NCBI RefSeq assembly: GCF_011064595.1
Contig: NZ_JAALJI010000032.1
Location: 1-64,000 of the forward strand
From: Paludisphaera soli
Lineage (GTDB): Bacteria > Planctomycetota > Planctomycetia > Isosphaerales > Isosphaeraceae
DNA: 64,000 nt
Reading direction: 5' to 3'
Positions 8,940-18,126 of this stretch are shown one piece after another. Under the pieces are notes generated by a model, which worked only from the letters and a program-made list of their open reading frames with translations, did no database searches and was not told the origin of the DNA. Every line of letters begins with the position of its first letter. Positions within the stretch are counted from its first letter, which is position 1. Made by a program: the position numbers and the translations under genes.

Positions 8940-9830
8940 ATGTCGGACACGCCCGCCGATCCCCCTTCGTCCGCGACGGAACCGGCCGCGAGCACCGAGG
9001 CCGAGGCGCCGCCGCCGGAGGCGATCGCGGCGGCCGAGCCGACCCCGGCGTCGGCCGTGGACCTGCACGTCAAGCTCGGCCCGCTCCAGGACCACGGCGT
9101 CGCGCGGCCGCGCGCGGCGCAGGTCTGGGCGTGGGCGCTGGCCGGCGGGGGGCTGGCGGGCCTGGCGTCGTGGATCGCCGGCGAGTGGATGCTCGACTGG
9201 TTCGTCGTCGACGCCCCCCCTCCTCCGGCCGCCGGAGGGGGCCCCCGAGGGCTGACCGAGGCCGACTTCACCGCGACGATCCGCGCGCTGGTCGGCAACG
9301 CGTCGGTGGCCTTCGGCTTCCTGGGGGGCCTGCTGGGGCTGCTGCTGGGGATCGCCGGCGGGATGGTCCGCTCGGCCCCCCGCGCGGGCCTGGCGGCGGG
9401 CCTGCTGGGCGCGGCGCTGGGGACGGCGGCGGGCGTGGGCGCCTCGATGGGCGTGCTGCCGATCTACGCCCGCGCGATGAACCGTCCCGAGTTGAGGGAC
9501 CTGGACGTGGCCTACGCGGTGCTCGCCCTGGGGGCGGTCTGGGGCGCGGTGGGCGCGACGGGCGGCCTGGCGTTCGGGGTCGGCATGGGGGGCGGTCGGC
9601 GGGCCCTGCTGGGGATGGTCGGGGGCCTGATCGGCGGGATCCTGGGCGCGGCGGCGTTCGAGCTGCTGGCGGCGGCGGCGTTCCCGCTCGACGCGACCAC
9701 GCAGCCGATCTCGAACAGCCGGGAGTCGCGGCTGCTGGCCCGGGCGCTTGTGGCCCTGTTCACCTCGGCGGGCGTCGCGGCGCTGGTGGCTCCGACGCGG
9801 TTCGAGGAGCCGGCCGAGGCGGCCGACTGA
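8940..9830 (+). CDS. Hypothetical multi-pass membrane protein
   Basis: 296 residues. The first 45 residues are Pro/Ala/Glu-rich and probably cytoplasmic; then come about six hydrophobic segments rich in Gly and Ala (for example near 62-80, 122-145, 150-172, 198-222, 226-245 and 270-285) with GxxxG spacings typical of tightly packed helices. Start: ATG at 8940 with GAGAAGGA eight bases upstream; an earlier in-frame ATG at 8919 lacks a site. No enzyme motif is seen. It may be co-transcribed with the next gene, which encodes a single-pass membrane protein. Confidence 0.75.
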   Translation: MSDTPADPPSSATEPAASTEAEAPPPEAIAAAEPTPASAVDLHVKLGPLQDHGVARPRAAQVWAWALAGGGLAGLASWIAGEWMLDWFVVDAPPPPAAGGGPRGLTEADFTATIRALVGNASVAFGFLGGLLGLLLGIAGGMVRSAPRAGLAAGLLGAALGTAAGVGASMGVLPIYARAMNRPELRDLDVAYAVLALGAVWGAVGATGGLAFGVGMGGGRRALLGMVGGLIGGILGAAAFELLAAAAFPLDATTQPISNSRESRLLARALVALFTSAGVAALVAPTRFEEPAEAAD

Positions 9831-9960
9831 GCGTTCCGCCCAGGCCCGCCTCTTCCCTTTCGGGGCGGGTTCGGGGAAGATCGAGGCGTCGGCCGAGGTC
9901 CACGGAGGGGCCGCCTCGCGCGACGGATCGTCGCGACGTGTTCCACGCTCCGAGGGACAA

Positions 9961-10857
9961 TTGGAAAGCTTCGATCCCGACTTCCAGTCCGTCGACCCGG
10001 ACAAGAAGGGCTTCCCGGGCTACGACCCCGAGCCCCGGAGGCGCGGCTGCCTGTTCTACGGCTGCGTCGTCGCCATCGTCGTCTCGGTGCTGCTGACGCT
10101 GGCCCTGGCGCTGGGGGCCTTCCTGGCGTACCGCACGGTCATGCGTTATCGCGACGTGTACACCGCCACCGCGCCGGTGGAACTCCCCAAGCTCGCCCTG
10201 GGCGAGGCCGACCGCGAGCGGTCCGTGGCGCGGATGACCGCCTTCCGCGACGCCGTGGAGGCCGGCGAGGCCGTCCCGCCGCTGGTCCTCGGCAGCGACG
10301 ACCTGAACGCCCTGATCCAGCAGTCGCCCCGGCTCAAGGACCGCGTCTACCTCACGCTGGAAGGGGACAAGATCAAGGCCAAGGTGAGCTTCCCGCTGGC
10401 CGAGCTCAAGGATTTCAGCCTGACCCGGGGCCGCTACCTCAACGCCGAGGCCGAGGTGAAGGCCGCCGTGAAGGACGGCTCGCTGTCGCTGGAGTTCGTC
10501 TCGATGGTCGCCGACGGCAAGGAGCTCCCCGAGGCCGTCCGCGACGTCCTGAGCGCCTCCGACATCATGCTCGACGACGGGCCCGACGACGGCGAGATCG
10601 ACGAGGAAGGCCGCCGGACCCGCTCGTTCCTCCGCCGGATCGCCTCGATCGAGGTCAAGGACGGCGCGATGATCGTCACCCCCCTCGTCGCGGCCCCCGC
10701 CCCGGCGCCGAAGCCCGACGCCGAGCCCCGGCCGGACCCCGAACCCGCAGCCAAACCGGAGCCGAAGCCGGCACTCGAGACGCCGGCGACCGCGCCGCCG
10801 ACTCCGCCCGAGACGCCGGCGCCCGAGGCCGCCCCCGAACCCCCCTCCTCTCCCTGA
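9961..10857 (+). CDS. Hypothetical single-pass membrane protein with Pro/Ala/Glu-rich tail
   Basis: About 298 residues. A short cytoplasmic part with GFPGYDPEPRRRG is followed by one membrane helix at about 34-60, then a soluble extracytoplasmic domain with DDLNALIQQSP and a C-terminal low-complexity tail of repeated PEP and PKP-type units (about 240-298). The start is uncertain: I use TTG at 9961, but its G-rich site (GAGGGA) is only three bases away; the frame runs upstream to 9748 inside the previous gene without another convincing start. The domain is seen in planctomycete proteins of unknown role; I cannot assign one. Confidence 0.6.
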   Translation: MESFDPDFQSVDPDKKGFPGYDPEPRRRGCLFYGCVVAIVVSVLLTLALALGAFLAYRTVMRYRDVYTATAPVELPKLALGEADRERSVARMTAFRDAVEAGEAVPPLVLGSDDLNALIQQSPRLKDRVYLTLEGDKIKAKVSFPLAELKDFSLTRGRYLNAEAEVKAAVKDGSLSLEFVSMVADGKELPEAVRDVLSASDIMLDDGPDDGEIDEEGRRTRSFLRRIASIEVKDGAMIVTPLVAAPAPAPKPDAEPRPDPEPAAKPEPKPALETPATAPPTPPETPAPEAAPEPPSSP

Positions 10858-10907
10858 CCCGCGGCGCGATCGGGGCCCGGATCGCGACCGTTCAAGGACG
10901 AATCACG

Positions 10908-10958
10908 ATGAAGGAACTCTGGAACGTCCCGTCCATTCTGATCAAGGAAAGCGAATGA
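10908..10958 (+). CDS. 16-residue leader ORF, translationally coupled to the M16 peptidase
   Basis: ATG at 10908, sixteen codons, product MKELWNVPSILIKESE, TGA at 10956-10958. The stop overlaps the peptidase ATG (10955) in an ATGA arrangement. AAGGA lies upstream of the leader start, and AAGGAAAG within its last codons serves as the ribosome site of the peptidase. This is the geometry of translational coupling. The ORF is short enough to arise by chance; conservation in relatives would decide. Confidence 0.4.
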   Translation: MKELWNVPSILIKESE

Positions 10959-13738
10959 GAATCACGCTGATGAAGGCGATCCCGGCGGCCGCGGCCCTGG
11001 GGTTGCTCGTCTCGACGGCGGGGGCCGCCCGCGCCCAGGCCAAGGGGCCGCTCGAACAGGTCGCCTCGGTCGAGGGGATCACCGAGTACCGGCTCCCCAA
11101 CGGCATGCAGGTGCTGCTCTTCCCGGATCCCTCCAAGCCCAAGGTGACGGTGGCCGTGACCTACTTCGTGGGCTCGCGCCACGAGGGCTACGGCGAGACC
11201 GGCATGGCCCACCTGCTGGAGCACATGGTCTTCAAGGGGACGCCGGACCATCCCGACATCCCGGGCGTCTTCAAGGAGCGCGGGGCCCAGTTCAACGGCA
11301 CGACCAGCGACGACCGCACCAACTACTTCGAGACCCTGACGGCGACCGACGACAACCTGGAGTTCGCCCTCCGGCTCGAGGCCGACCGCATGGTCAACAG
11401 CCCGATCAAGCCCGAGGACCTGGCGACCGAGTTCTCCGTCGTCCGCAACGAGTTCGAGCGCGGCGAGAACAACCCGATCGGCGTGCTGTTCCAGCGGCTG
11501 GCCTCGGCGGCCTACGACTGGCACAACTACGGCAAGTCCACGATCGGCAACCGCACCGACATCGAGCGCGTCCCGGTCGACAACCTGCGGGCCTTCTACA
11601 AGAAGTTCTACCAGCCCGACAACGCCATGCTCGTCGTCGCCGGCAAGTTCGACGAGGCCAAGGCCAAGGACCTGATCGTCAAGTACTTCGGCGCGATCCC
11701 CAAGCCGGACCGCACGCTGCCGAAGACCTACACCGAGGAGCCCGCGCAGGACGGCGAGCGGTTCGTCACCCTCCGCCGCGTCGGCGACGTCGGCGTCGTC
11801 GGCCTGGCCTACCACGTCCCCTCGGGCCCGCACCCGGACTATCCGGCGCTGGACGTCCTGGCGGACGTCCTGTCGTCGCAGCCCTCGGGCCGGCTGTACA
11901 AGGCCCTGGTCGAGACCCGCAAGGCGGCCAGCGTCGGCGGCGGCTCCTCCCCCTCGCACGACCCCGGCCTCTTCAGCATCATCGCCCGGGTGAACACCAA
12001 GGACCGGGCCGAGCTGGAGAAGGTCCGCGACGTGATCTACGACGAGCTGAAGAAGGTCGCCGACGAGGGGGTGACGGCCGAGGAAGTCGAACGCGCCGTC
12101 CGCCGCTACACCAAGAACTTCGAGATGGCGGCCGCCGACCCCAACTCGATCGCCACCGAGCTGAGCGAGTGGGCCGCGCAGGGCGACTGGCGGCTGTACT
12201 TCCTGGCCCGCGACCGCATGGAGAAGGTCACGCCCGAGGACGTCAAGCGGGTGGCCGCGGCCTACTTCGAGCCCAGCAACCGCACCGTCGGCTTCTTCAT
12301 CCCGTCGGACAAGCCCGAACGCACGCCGATCCCGGCCAACCCGGACGTCAAGGCGCTCGTCGCCGACTACAAGGGCCGCGAGGCCAAGTCCACCGGCGAG
12401 ACGTTCGACACCAGCCCCGAGGCCATCGAGGCCCGCGTCCAGCGGCCCTCGCAGATCGAGGGGGTGAAGGTCGCCCTGCTCCCCAAGAAGACCCGCGGCG
12501 AGACCGTCAACCTGGTGATCACGCTCCGCTACGGCGACGCCGAGAACCTCAAGGGCCTGACGACCGCCGCCGACTTCCTCCCCAACCTGATGCTCCGGGG
12601 CGGGACCAAGAACCTCACCAAGCAGCAGGTCCAGGACGAGCTGGACAAGAACTTCGCCCGGCTCTCGCCGCGCGGCGGCGGGCCGGGGGCGATCGGCTTC
12701 GCCCTGGAGACGAAGCGGGCCAACCTGCCGGCCGCGCTGGAGATCCTCCGCCAGGTCCTCCGCGAGCCCCTGCTGCCCGCCGAGGAGTTCGAGGTCCAGA
12801 AGACCGGCCGGCTCGCCCAGCTGGAGTCGGCGAAGACCGAGCCCACGACGCTGGCCTCCAACCGCCTCCAGCGGCTCCTGTCGTCGTACCCGGCGGACGA
12901 CGTCCGCTACACGCCGACGCCCGACGAGACCATCGCCCGCGTCAAGGAAGCCTCGATCGACCAGGTCAAGCAGCTCTATAACGAGTACGTCGGCGCCAAC
13001 GTCGGCGAGCTGGCGGTCGTCGGCGACTTCGAGCCGTCGGAGGTCCTGCCGATCGTCGCCAAGATGCTCGAGGGCTGGAAGGCCTCCAAGCCCTACGCCC
13101 GCGTCGAGCGGCCCTATCAGGAGGGCCTGAAGCCGGCGATCGAGACCATCGAGACGCCCGACAAGGAGAACGCCATGTACCTGGCCGGGACCGTCTTCCC
13201 CCTGAAGGACGACGCCCCGGACTACCCGGCGCTCTCGGTCGGCAACTTCATCCTGGGCGGCGGCTCGATCTCGTCGCGGATCGCCGACCGGCTCCGCGGC
13301 AAGGGGGGCCTGTCTTACTCGGCGGCCTCGATGTTCAACGCCTCGCCGATCGACCCCCGCGGCACGGTCATGATCATGGCGATCTACAACCCGCGCAACC
13401 TCGCCAAGGTCGAGGCCGGCGTGAGCGAGGAGGTCGCCCGGCTCGTCAAGGAAGGCGTCACCGCCGAGGAGCTGACCAAGGCGAAGGACGGCTGGCTCCG
13501 CCGCGAGGAGATCGGCCGGACCGAGGACGGCTCGCTGGCCTCCAGCCTCGCCAACAACCTCTTCCTCGGCCGGACGCTCCAGTTCGACGCCGAGGTCGAG
13601 GCCAAGGTCAAGGAGCTGGACGCCGCCGCCGTCGACGCCGCGCTGAAGAAGTACGTCGACTTCTCCAAGTTCTCCGTCGTCACCGCCGGCGACTTCAAGG
13701 GCAAGGGCGCCGAGGCCCAGCCCGAACCGAAGAAGTGA
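10955..13738 (+). CDS. M16 family zinc peptidase, secreted, two-domain (pitrilysin/insulinase type)
   Basis: 927 residues, full length for a fused M16 peptidase. A signal peptide (about 1-28, cleavage near ARAQ) precedes the first M16 half with the inverted zinc motif HLLEH at 86-90, the ExxxxxE segment about 70-80 residues on, and FKGT. The second half (about residue 490 to the end) is the inactive partner domain, with GGSISSRIADRLR-type substrate-contact segments near 768. The protein would degrade peptides in the periplasm. Start supported by AAGGA about eight bases upstream and by the overlapping leader ORF. A strong terminator follows. Confidence 0.92.
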   Translation: MRITLMKAIPAAAALGLLVSTAGAARAQAKGPLEQVASVEGITEYRLPNGMQVLLFPDPSKPKVTVAVTYFVGSRHEGYGETGMAHLLEHMVFKGTPDHPDIPGVFKERGAQFNGTTSDDRTNYFETLTATDDNLEFALRLEADRMVNSPIKPEDLATEFSVVRNEFERGENNPIGVLFQRLASAAYDWHNYGKSTIGNRTDIERVPVDNLRAFYKKFYQPDNAMLVVAGKFDEAKAKDLIVKYFGAIPKPDRTLPKTYTEEPAQDGERFVTLRRVGDVGVVGLAYHVPSGPHPDYPALDVLADVLSSQPSGRLYKALVETRKAASVGGGSSPSHDPGLFSIIARVNTKDRAELEKVRDVIYDELKKVADEGVTAEEVERAVRRYTKNFEMAAADPNSIATELSEWAAQGDWRLYFLARDRMEKVTPEDVKRVAAAYFEPSNRTVGFFIPSDKPERTPIPANPDVKALVADYKGREAKSTGETFDTSPEAIEARVQRPSQIEGVKVALLPKKTRGETVNLVITLRYGDAENLKGLTTAADFLPNLMLRGGTKNLTKQQVQDELDKNFARLSPRGGGPGAIGFALETKRANLPAALEILRQVLREPLLPAEEFEVQKTGRLAQLESAKTEPTTLASNRLQRLLSSYPADDVRYTPTPDETIARVKEASIDQVKQLYNEYVGANVGELAVVGDFEPSEVLPIVAKMLEGWKASKPYARVERPYQEGLKPAIETIETPDKENAMYLAGTVFPLKDDAPDYPALSVGNFILGGGSISSRIADRLRGKGGLSYSAASMFNASPIDPRGTVMIMAIYNPRNLAKVEAGVSEEVARLVKEGVTAEELTKAKDGWLRREEIGRTEDGSLASSLANNLFLGRTLQFDAEVEAKVKELDAAAVDAALKKYVDFSKFSVVTAGDFKGKGAEAQPEPKK

Positions 13739-13786
13739 CCGCGAGCGGCCCCCACGCCGCGTGAGCCGGTCTGCCATGCCGCCACC

Positions 13787-13830
13787 CGGGCGTCGCCCGC
13801 CGAGAATCCTCGGCGCGCGGCGCCCGTTTT
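13787..13830 (+). terminator. Rho-independent-type terminator after the M16 peptidase
   Basis: An 18-bp stem (13787-13804 with 13809-13826, one wobble and one mismatch) has the loop AATC and is followed by TTTT. It lies between the peptidase and the convergent gene ending at 13883. Confidence 0.75.
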
Positions 13831-13882
13831 CGTGCGCGAGGCCGCGAGAATATGGGACCCGCGAGGCCCGCCCTCACCACGC

Positions 13883-14545
13883 TCAGACCTCGCGCATCGC
13901 CTCCGCGGCCGATTCCTCCTTGCCGGCCGCCTTCGGGCGGACGCAGGCGAGGAGCGCCATGGGGACGGAGAGCCAGGCCGCCAGCACGAGGGCGTTCTGC
14001 CAGCTCGCCCACGACTCGCGTTCGGCCCCCTCGTCCAGCAACCGGGCCAGCTCCGCCCCACGCCGCGCCGGGCCGGAACGCCGGTCCAGCTCGGCGACCG
14101 CCAGCGGCCGCAGCGCCGCGGCCTCGTCGGCCGGGAGCCACCAGCTTTCGCGGGGCAGGGATTTGCCGGCCGCGTCGTAGCGCTGCCCCGTCAACTCGTA
14201 GCGCCAGGAGTCGCGACGGCGGAAGAACCCGAGGTCGGGGAAGGTCGCGCCGGGCGACCAGCCGAGGCGCCGCGAGACCGACTCGCGATGGGTGGTCTGC
14301 ACCCCGAGGGCGAAGACCGGCCCCGCCCCTTCATGCCGGCCGTAAGGGACGATCCGGTCCCCCGGCGCGTCGGGGCCGGCCGCCGCCGGGGCGTGGGCCA
14401 CCAACACCGGCTCGCGGAACAACCCCTCCGCGGGGTCCGCCGCCGCGCCGGGCCACGGCGCCAGGACGGCCGCGGCGATCAGCGACGGGGAGATCGCGAA
14501 CCAACTCCAGGAGGGGAGGCCGAGCAGGCGATTCGGATGCGACAT
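13883..14545 (-). CDS. Hypothetical membrane protein, paralog of the gene at 18977-19633
   Basis: 220 residues. An N-terminal hydrophobic segment (about 12-33) and a C-terminal one (about 180-200) suggest a protein anchored at both ends with an extracytoplasmic centre. The centre contains LGWSPGATFPDLGFF and LRPLAVAELDRRSGP. The same order of segments, with about half the residues identical by eye, occurs in the 218-residue protein at 18977-19633, so the two arose by duplication. I do not recognise a family. It is the last gene of a minus-strand secreted-protein cluster that runs from 19633. Confidence 0.75.
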   Translation of the reverse strand: MSHPNRLLGLPSWSWFAISPSLIAAAVLAPWPGAAADPAEGLFREPVLVAHAPAAAGPDAPGDRIVPYGRHEGAGPVFALGVQTTHRESVSRRLGWSPGATFPDLGFFRRRDSWRYELTGQRYDAAGKSLPRESWWLPADEAAALRPLAVAELDRRSGPARRGAELARLLDEGAERESWASWQNALVLAAWLSVPMALLACVRPKAAGKEESAAEAMREV

Positions 14546-14668
14546 GGCTGGGGCCCATCGTGCGACGGAGCGAGAGATCGAAAAGCTCCCGGTTCTTCGT
14601 CGCCGCCGGCCGGGTATTGGAGGCGAACGGCCGCCTCGGTCTCTTGGCCGGCGGGGACGAACGCCAGG

Positions 14669-15232
14669 TCAGAAATGCACCGGGAAGGCCTGGAGTTGAG
14701 GCCGAGGCGTCGCGGCGTCCGAGCCGACCTGCTCGATCGCGTCCCCCCGCACGCGGTAGGTCTCCTCGACGTAATCCAGGATCAGCGTCTTGAGGGTCGT
14801 CGACCGAAGGAGCGGCGTCATGCGGACCTCGACCCGCCACGAGCCGTCGCCCTGGCGCTCGGCCCGCCGGATCTCGCCGCGCCAGCCGGCGTGCCGGACC
14901 GTGTGGTCGTCGTAGTGCGGCAGCCAGTTGAAGTGCGCGGCCCGCTCCGGCGGGCGGGAGTCGGCCTCGGCGAAGGCGGCGGCGAATCCCTCCTGGAAAC
15001 GAAGCGCCTCGCCGCGCGCGTCGGCCGCGGGCCGGATCGCGGTCCGGAAGTCGTCGTCGGCGGGGCCCAGCCCGCGCCGGATCCGGGACTCGGGCAGGAC
15101 GACGCGGAGCGATCCCGGCTCCAGGACGATCCGGGCGCCGGGCGGCGGGCCGACGATCTCGCGGTCCCCGGCGCTCGCCGGCGTCGGCGCGGCCAGGGTC
15201 ATGATCGCCGCGACCTTGATGAACGCTCTCAT
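14669..15232 (-). CDS. Hypothetical secreted protein, 187 aa
   Basis: The ATG at 15232 has AGGAGGAG about seven bases upstream, and the product begins MRAFIKVAAIMTLAAPTPAS, a clear signal peptide. The mature part (about 165 residues) contains FNWLPHYDDHTVRHAGWRG and a beta-rich C-terminus. No family is recognised. The frame extends upstream to 15376, but the signal peptide and ribosome site favour the shorter form. It belongs to the same-strand cluster with the CehA-type hydrolase, 181 bases away. Confidence 0.75.
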   Translation of the reverse strand: MRAFIKVAAIMTLAAPTPASAGDREIVGPPPGARIVLEPGSLRVVLPESRIRRGLGPADDDFRTAIRPAADARGEALRFQEGFAAAFAEADSRPPERAAHFNWLPHYDDHTVRHAGWRGEIRRAERQGDGSWRVEVRMTPLLRSTTLKTLILDYVEETYRVRGDAIEQVGSDAATPRPQLQAFPVHF

Positions 15233-15413
15233 GGAACATCTCCTCCTGCTCGGACGCGCGAGGACCGTCGCGGCCGCGTCGGTCGGATCGACATGTTGGT
15301 CGGCCGGCCCGATTCGGTCAAGGCGGCCGCGGTCGTCGCGGTCCGCCCGAGTCCGACGACTCGATTCACCCGACATCGGGTCGGGGCGTCGCCCGCTCGC
15401 GAGGCTCCCGGAC

Positions 15414-18047
15414 TCAATCGGCCGATTCGGCGATCAGGCGGCGATAGACCGCGCGGGCGTGGTCGTAGTCGGCCTGGGCCTGCGGGCGTTCCTGCTCGCG
15501 GTAGGTGGCGGCCTTGGACTTCCAGCACTGTTCGACGCCGGCGAGGCACCACTGGGCGCTGTGGCGGCTCGCCCGGATCGGCTTGCCGCCGACGAGGATG
15601 AAGAACGGATTCGTGTGGCCCCCCGGCGTGGCGCGGACGGCCGCCCAGCTGCTCGCGGCAACCTCGGCCGTGAACTCCAGCTCGCGGACCCGGCCGTCGC
15701 AGGGGATCTCCCGGGTCGCGACCGGGAGGCCGTTCACGACGAGTTCCACCGGGGTCGTCTGCCTCCCCGGATACCGGGCTGCGGCCCTGACGCGGAAGGT
15801 GACGACGCCTGGCGCCGTCAGGGCCAGCTCGCTGCCGTCCACGCCCAGCTCGCGGCTCGTCTCGCCGGCGACGGCCGTGAGGTCCATCAGGTGCGTGGAG
15901 CCGTCGCTCACGTAGCTGCGCCCGTCCTGGACGGACTCGACCCATCTCTCGAAGGTCAGCTCGCCGTCGACCTTGGCGTAGACGCGGCCGACGCCGACGC
16001 GCTCGCCGGTCATGCAGGGGAAGTCGGTCTCGCCGCTGGCCCGGACGCGGAAGCCGCAGTTCAGGACGTGATACCACATCGTCCACTCGGCCTCGCGCTC
16101 GGTGTTCATGGTGCTGATGAAATCGACCGCCGGCGTGGGCGCTCCGTCCGGGCCGGGGACCTCGTGCGCGACGTCGACGATGAACTCGTTGGCGCCGATG
16201 CCGTCGTAGGCCGGGACGTTGAAGTGGGGGATGCCGCCGGGCCCGTCCTGCGCGCCCTCGACGCGGCCCACGAAGCGCGTCAGCCCGCTGCCGGAGTGGG
16301 CCGGCCCGCAGACCGCCCCCTGCTTCTTCGCCCAGCGCAGGGTGTTCAGGCCGAGCGTCGGCCAGTGGTCCTTGGACTCGCCGCCGGGCGGGATCTGCTC
16401 CTTCAGGTTGAGCAGGTTGAGGTGCCCCGAGGCGTGCGAGCCGAAGCCGCTCACCTCCACGTCGTAGCGCAGGAGGTAGGGGGGCCGCGACACGTCGTCC
16501 GGCTTGCCCGTGAAGAATCGCTTCTGGTAGTCGAAGCACGGCCCCCAGGTCAGGCAGCAGCCGACCTTCACGTCCTCGCCGACGATGTGCCGCATCATGT
16601 CCTCCGGCTCGACCCCCTCGGTCGGGTTGTCGTAATGCAGGCAGCCGGCCGCGTGGATGTGGTGGTCGCCGCTGTACCAGCCGCCCCGCGCCGGGTCGAT
16701 CCAGCGCGCCACCGAGTAGCGGAACTCGGTCGGTCCGTCGCCCACGATCAGTTCGCGGACCTCCGGGATCGACTCCGGCCCGCGCGAGCAAGAGACCTGG
16801 TACTTCCCGGCCGGCAGTCGCACGGTCTCGCCGGTGGATCGGTAGATCTGGGCCTGGAAGAAGAAGTCCGGCGCGAGCCGCTTGGCCTGGGACGGATAGA
16901 TCCGGCCGTCCTGGTCGCGGATCACGAACGCGGCCGTGGTCGGCCCGACGCCCGGCTCGTCTACCCGGAACGTGACCGGGACCGAGGGCTTCGCCGTGAA
17001 GGAAACCTGCGCGACGGCCGCCCCGACGGTCGCGTCGGTCTCATACCCGAGGGTGATCCAGTCGAAGACGGACAGGCCCGGGGAGCCGCCGGGATCGATG
17101 CGGATCCCCGCGAGATCGGCCGACGACGAGTCGAGCTTCACCTCGTACTCCGCACCCCGACCCGGATCGAGCGGGAAGTTGGCGATGAGCCGGCCGTCCG
17201 GCATGGGCTGCCCCTTGGTCCACCAGAACACCTGGCCGACGCCCCCCTTCTCGAACCGGGCCCAGAACCTCAGCACGAGCTTTCCCCGGGGCGCGGTCAC
17301 GAGGGTCATGAAGTAGGGGTCGACCGCCGTGGCGGCGACCTTCAGCGACCCGTCCTCGGCCTTCAGCACGCAGTCGTTCATCGCGACCCAGCCGTCGCTG
17401 TCCTTCGCGAACTTCCACTGGCGGATGACCGGATCCTCGGCCGCTTTCAAACCCGCGCCCCCTTCGACTCGGAACGAGAGGTCCGCGACCTTCTCGCCCG
17501 CGTCGCGCGAGGAGAGCTGGACGATCGCGTACTCCAGCCCCAGCCCGCTCAGGTTCGGGAGCATCGGCTGCGCGGTGTACGGCGACATCGCCAGCCACCG
17601 TCGCTCCACCTCCTCCTTCGGGGAGTTCGGCAACGGACGGGCGTTGGGGCTGTCGATGCGGAGCTGCCCGGTCGAGCCCGGCCTGTTGACGACCTTCACC
17701 AGGTACGCCCTCCAGCCCTGCTCCACCAGGTCCAGCCTCTCGGACGTGGGGATGGCCCGAATCGACCCCGCCTCGTCGATGACGACGGCGGCGAGACACC
17801 GGGGGTCGAGCAACTCCTGGACCCTCGCCACGGCCGAGTCGCCGTCGGCCGCGCGGAGGGCCGCCAGGGCCTCGCCGGTCGCGGCCGGCAACGGCTGGCC
17901 GAGGTAGTCGAGCGCCTGCCGGAGCCGGTCGACCTGGGCCAGGAGCGGCTGGGCCTCGACGGTCCTCGCGGTCGGCCATTCGCCCGCCGATACGAACGCC
18001 GGGGCGGCGACCGCCAGGAACAAGCAGACGCAACGAGTCATGGGCAC
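15414..18047 (-). CDS. CehA/McbA family metallohydrolase, secreted, 877 aa
   Basis: A signal peptide (about 1-21, ending in VSAGE) is followed by a helical segment, a carbohydrate-binding-like beta domain (about 200-330), and a PHP-type metallohydrolase domain that opens with GDHHIHAAGC at 460-469, where the His residues would bind metal. CehA and McbA are the named members, known from carbaryl hydrolysis; most members have unknown substrates. Downstream in the domain, ETDFPCMTGERVG carries another family segment. A beta-sandwich (about 730-830) closes the protein. Given export and sugar-binding-like modules, a natural polymer or ester is a more likely substrate than a pesticide. Upstream by 79 bases is a small secreted protein that may be a partner. 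Confidence 0.8.
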   Translation of the reverse strand: MPMTRCVCLFLAVAAPAFVSAGEWPTARTVEAQPLLAQVDRLRQALDYLGQPLPAATGEALAALRAADGDSAVARVQELLDPRCLAAVVIDEAGSIRAIPTSERLDLVEQGWRAYLVKVVNRPGSTGQLRIDSPNARPLPNSPKEEVERRWLAMSPYTAQPMLPNLSGLGLEYAIVQLSSRDAGEKVADLSFRVEGGAGLKAAEDPVIRQWKFAKDSDGWVAMNDCVLKAEDGSLKVAATAVDPYFMTLVTAPRGKLVLRFWARFEKGGVGQVFWWTKGQPMPDGRLIANFPLDPGRGAEYEVKLDSSSADLAGIRIDPGGSPGLSVFDWITLGYETDATVGAAVAQVSFTAKPSVPVTFRVDEPGVGPTTAAFVIRDQDGRIYPSQAKRLAPDFFFQAQIYRSTGETVRLPAGKYQVSCSRGPESIPEVRELIVGDGPTEFRYSVARWIDPARGGWYSGDHHIHAAGCLHYDNPTEGVEPEDMMRHIVGEDVKVGCCLTWGPCFDYQKRFFTGKPDDVSRPPYLLRYDVEVSGFGSHASGHLNLLNLKEQIPPGGESKDHWPTLGLNTLRWAKKQGAVCGPAHSGSGLTRFVGRVEGAQDGPGGIPHFNVPAYDGIGANEFIVDVAHEVPGPDGAPTPAVDFISTMNTEREAEWTMWYHVLNCGFRVRASGETDFPCMTGERVGVGRVYAKVDGELTFERWVESVQDGRSYVSDGSTHLMDLTAVAGETSRELGVDGSELALTAPGVVTFRVRAAARYPGRQTTPVELVVNGLPVATREIPCDGRVRELEFTAEVAASSWAAVRATPGGHTNPFFILVGGKPIRASRHSAQWCLAGVEQCWKSKAATYREQERPQAQADYDHARAVYRRLIAESAD

Positions 18048-18126
18048 CCCCTGAAGGTCGCGATGATGTCGAGAGCGGTGTTCGATTTCGATCAGGATCG
18101 CCGAGGCTGACGAGGCGCTCGCGTCG

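Noticed and set aside
10892-13777. Minus-strand ORF of 961 codons over the M16 peptidase
   Set aside because: It mirrors a clear peptidase with catalytic motif and signal peptide; such mirror frames are usual in DNA this rich in G/C.
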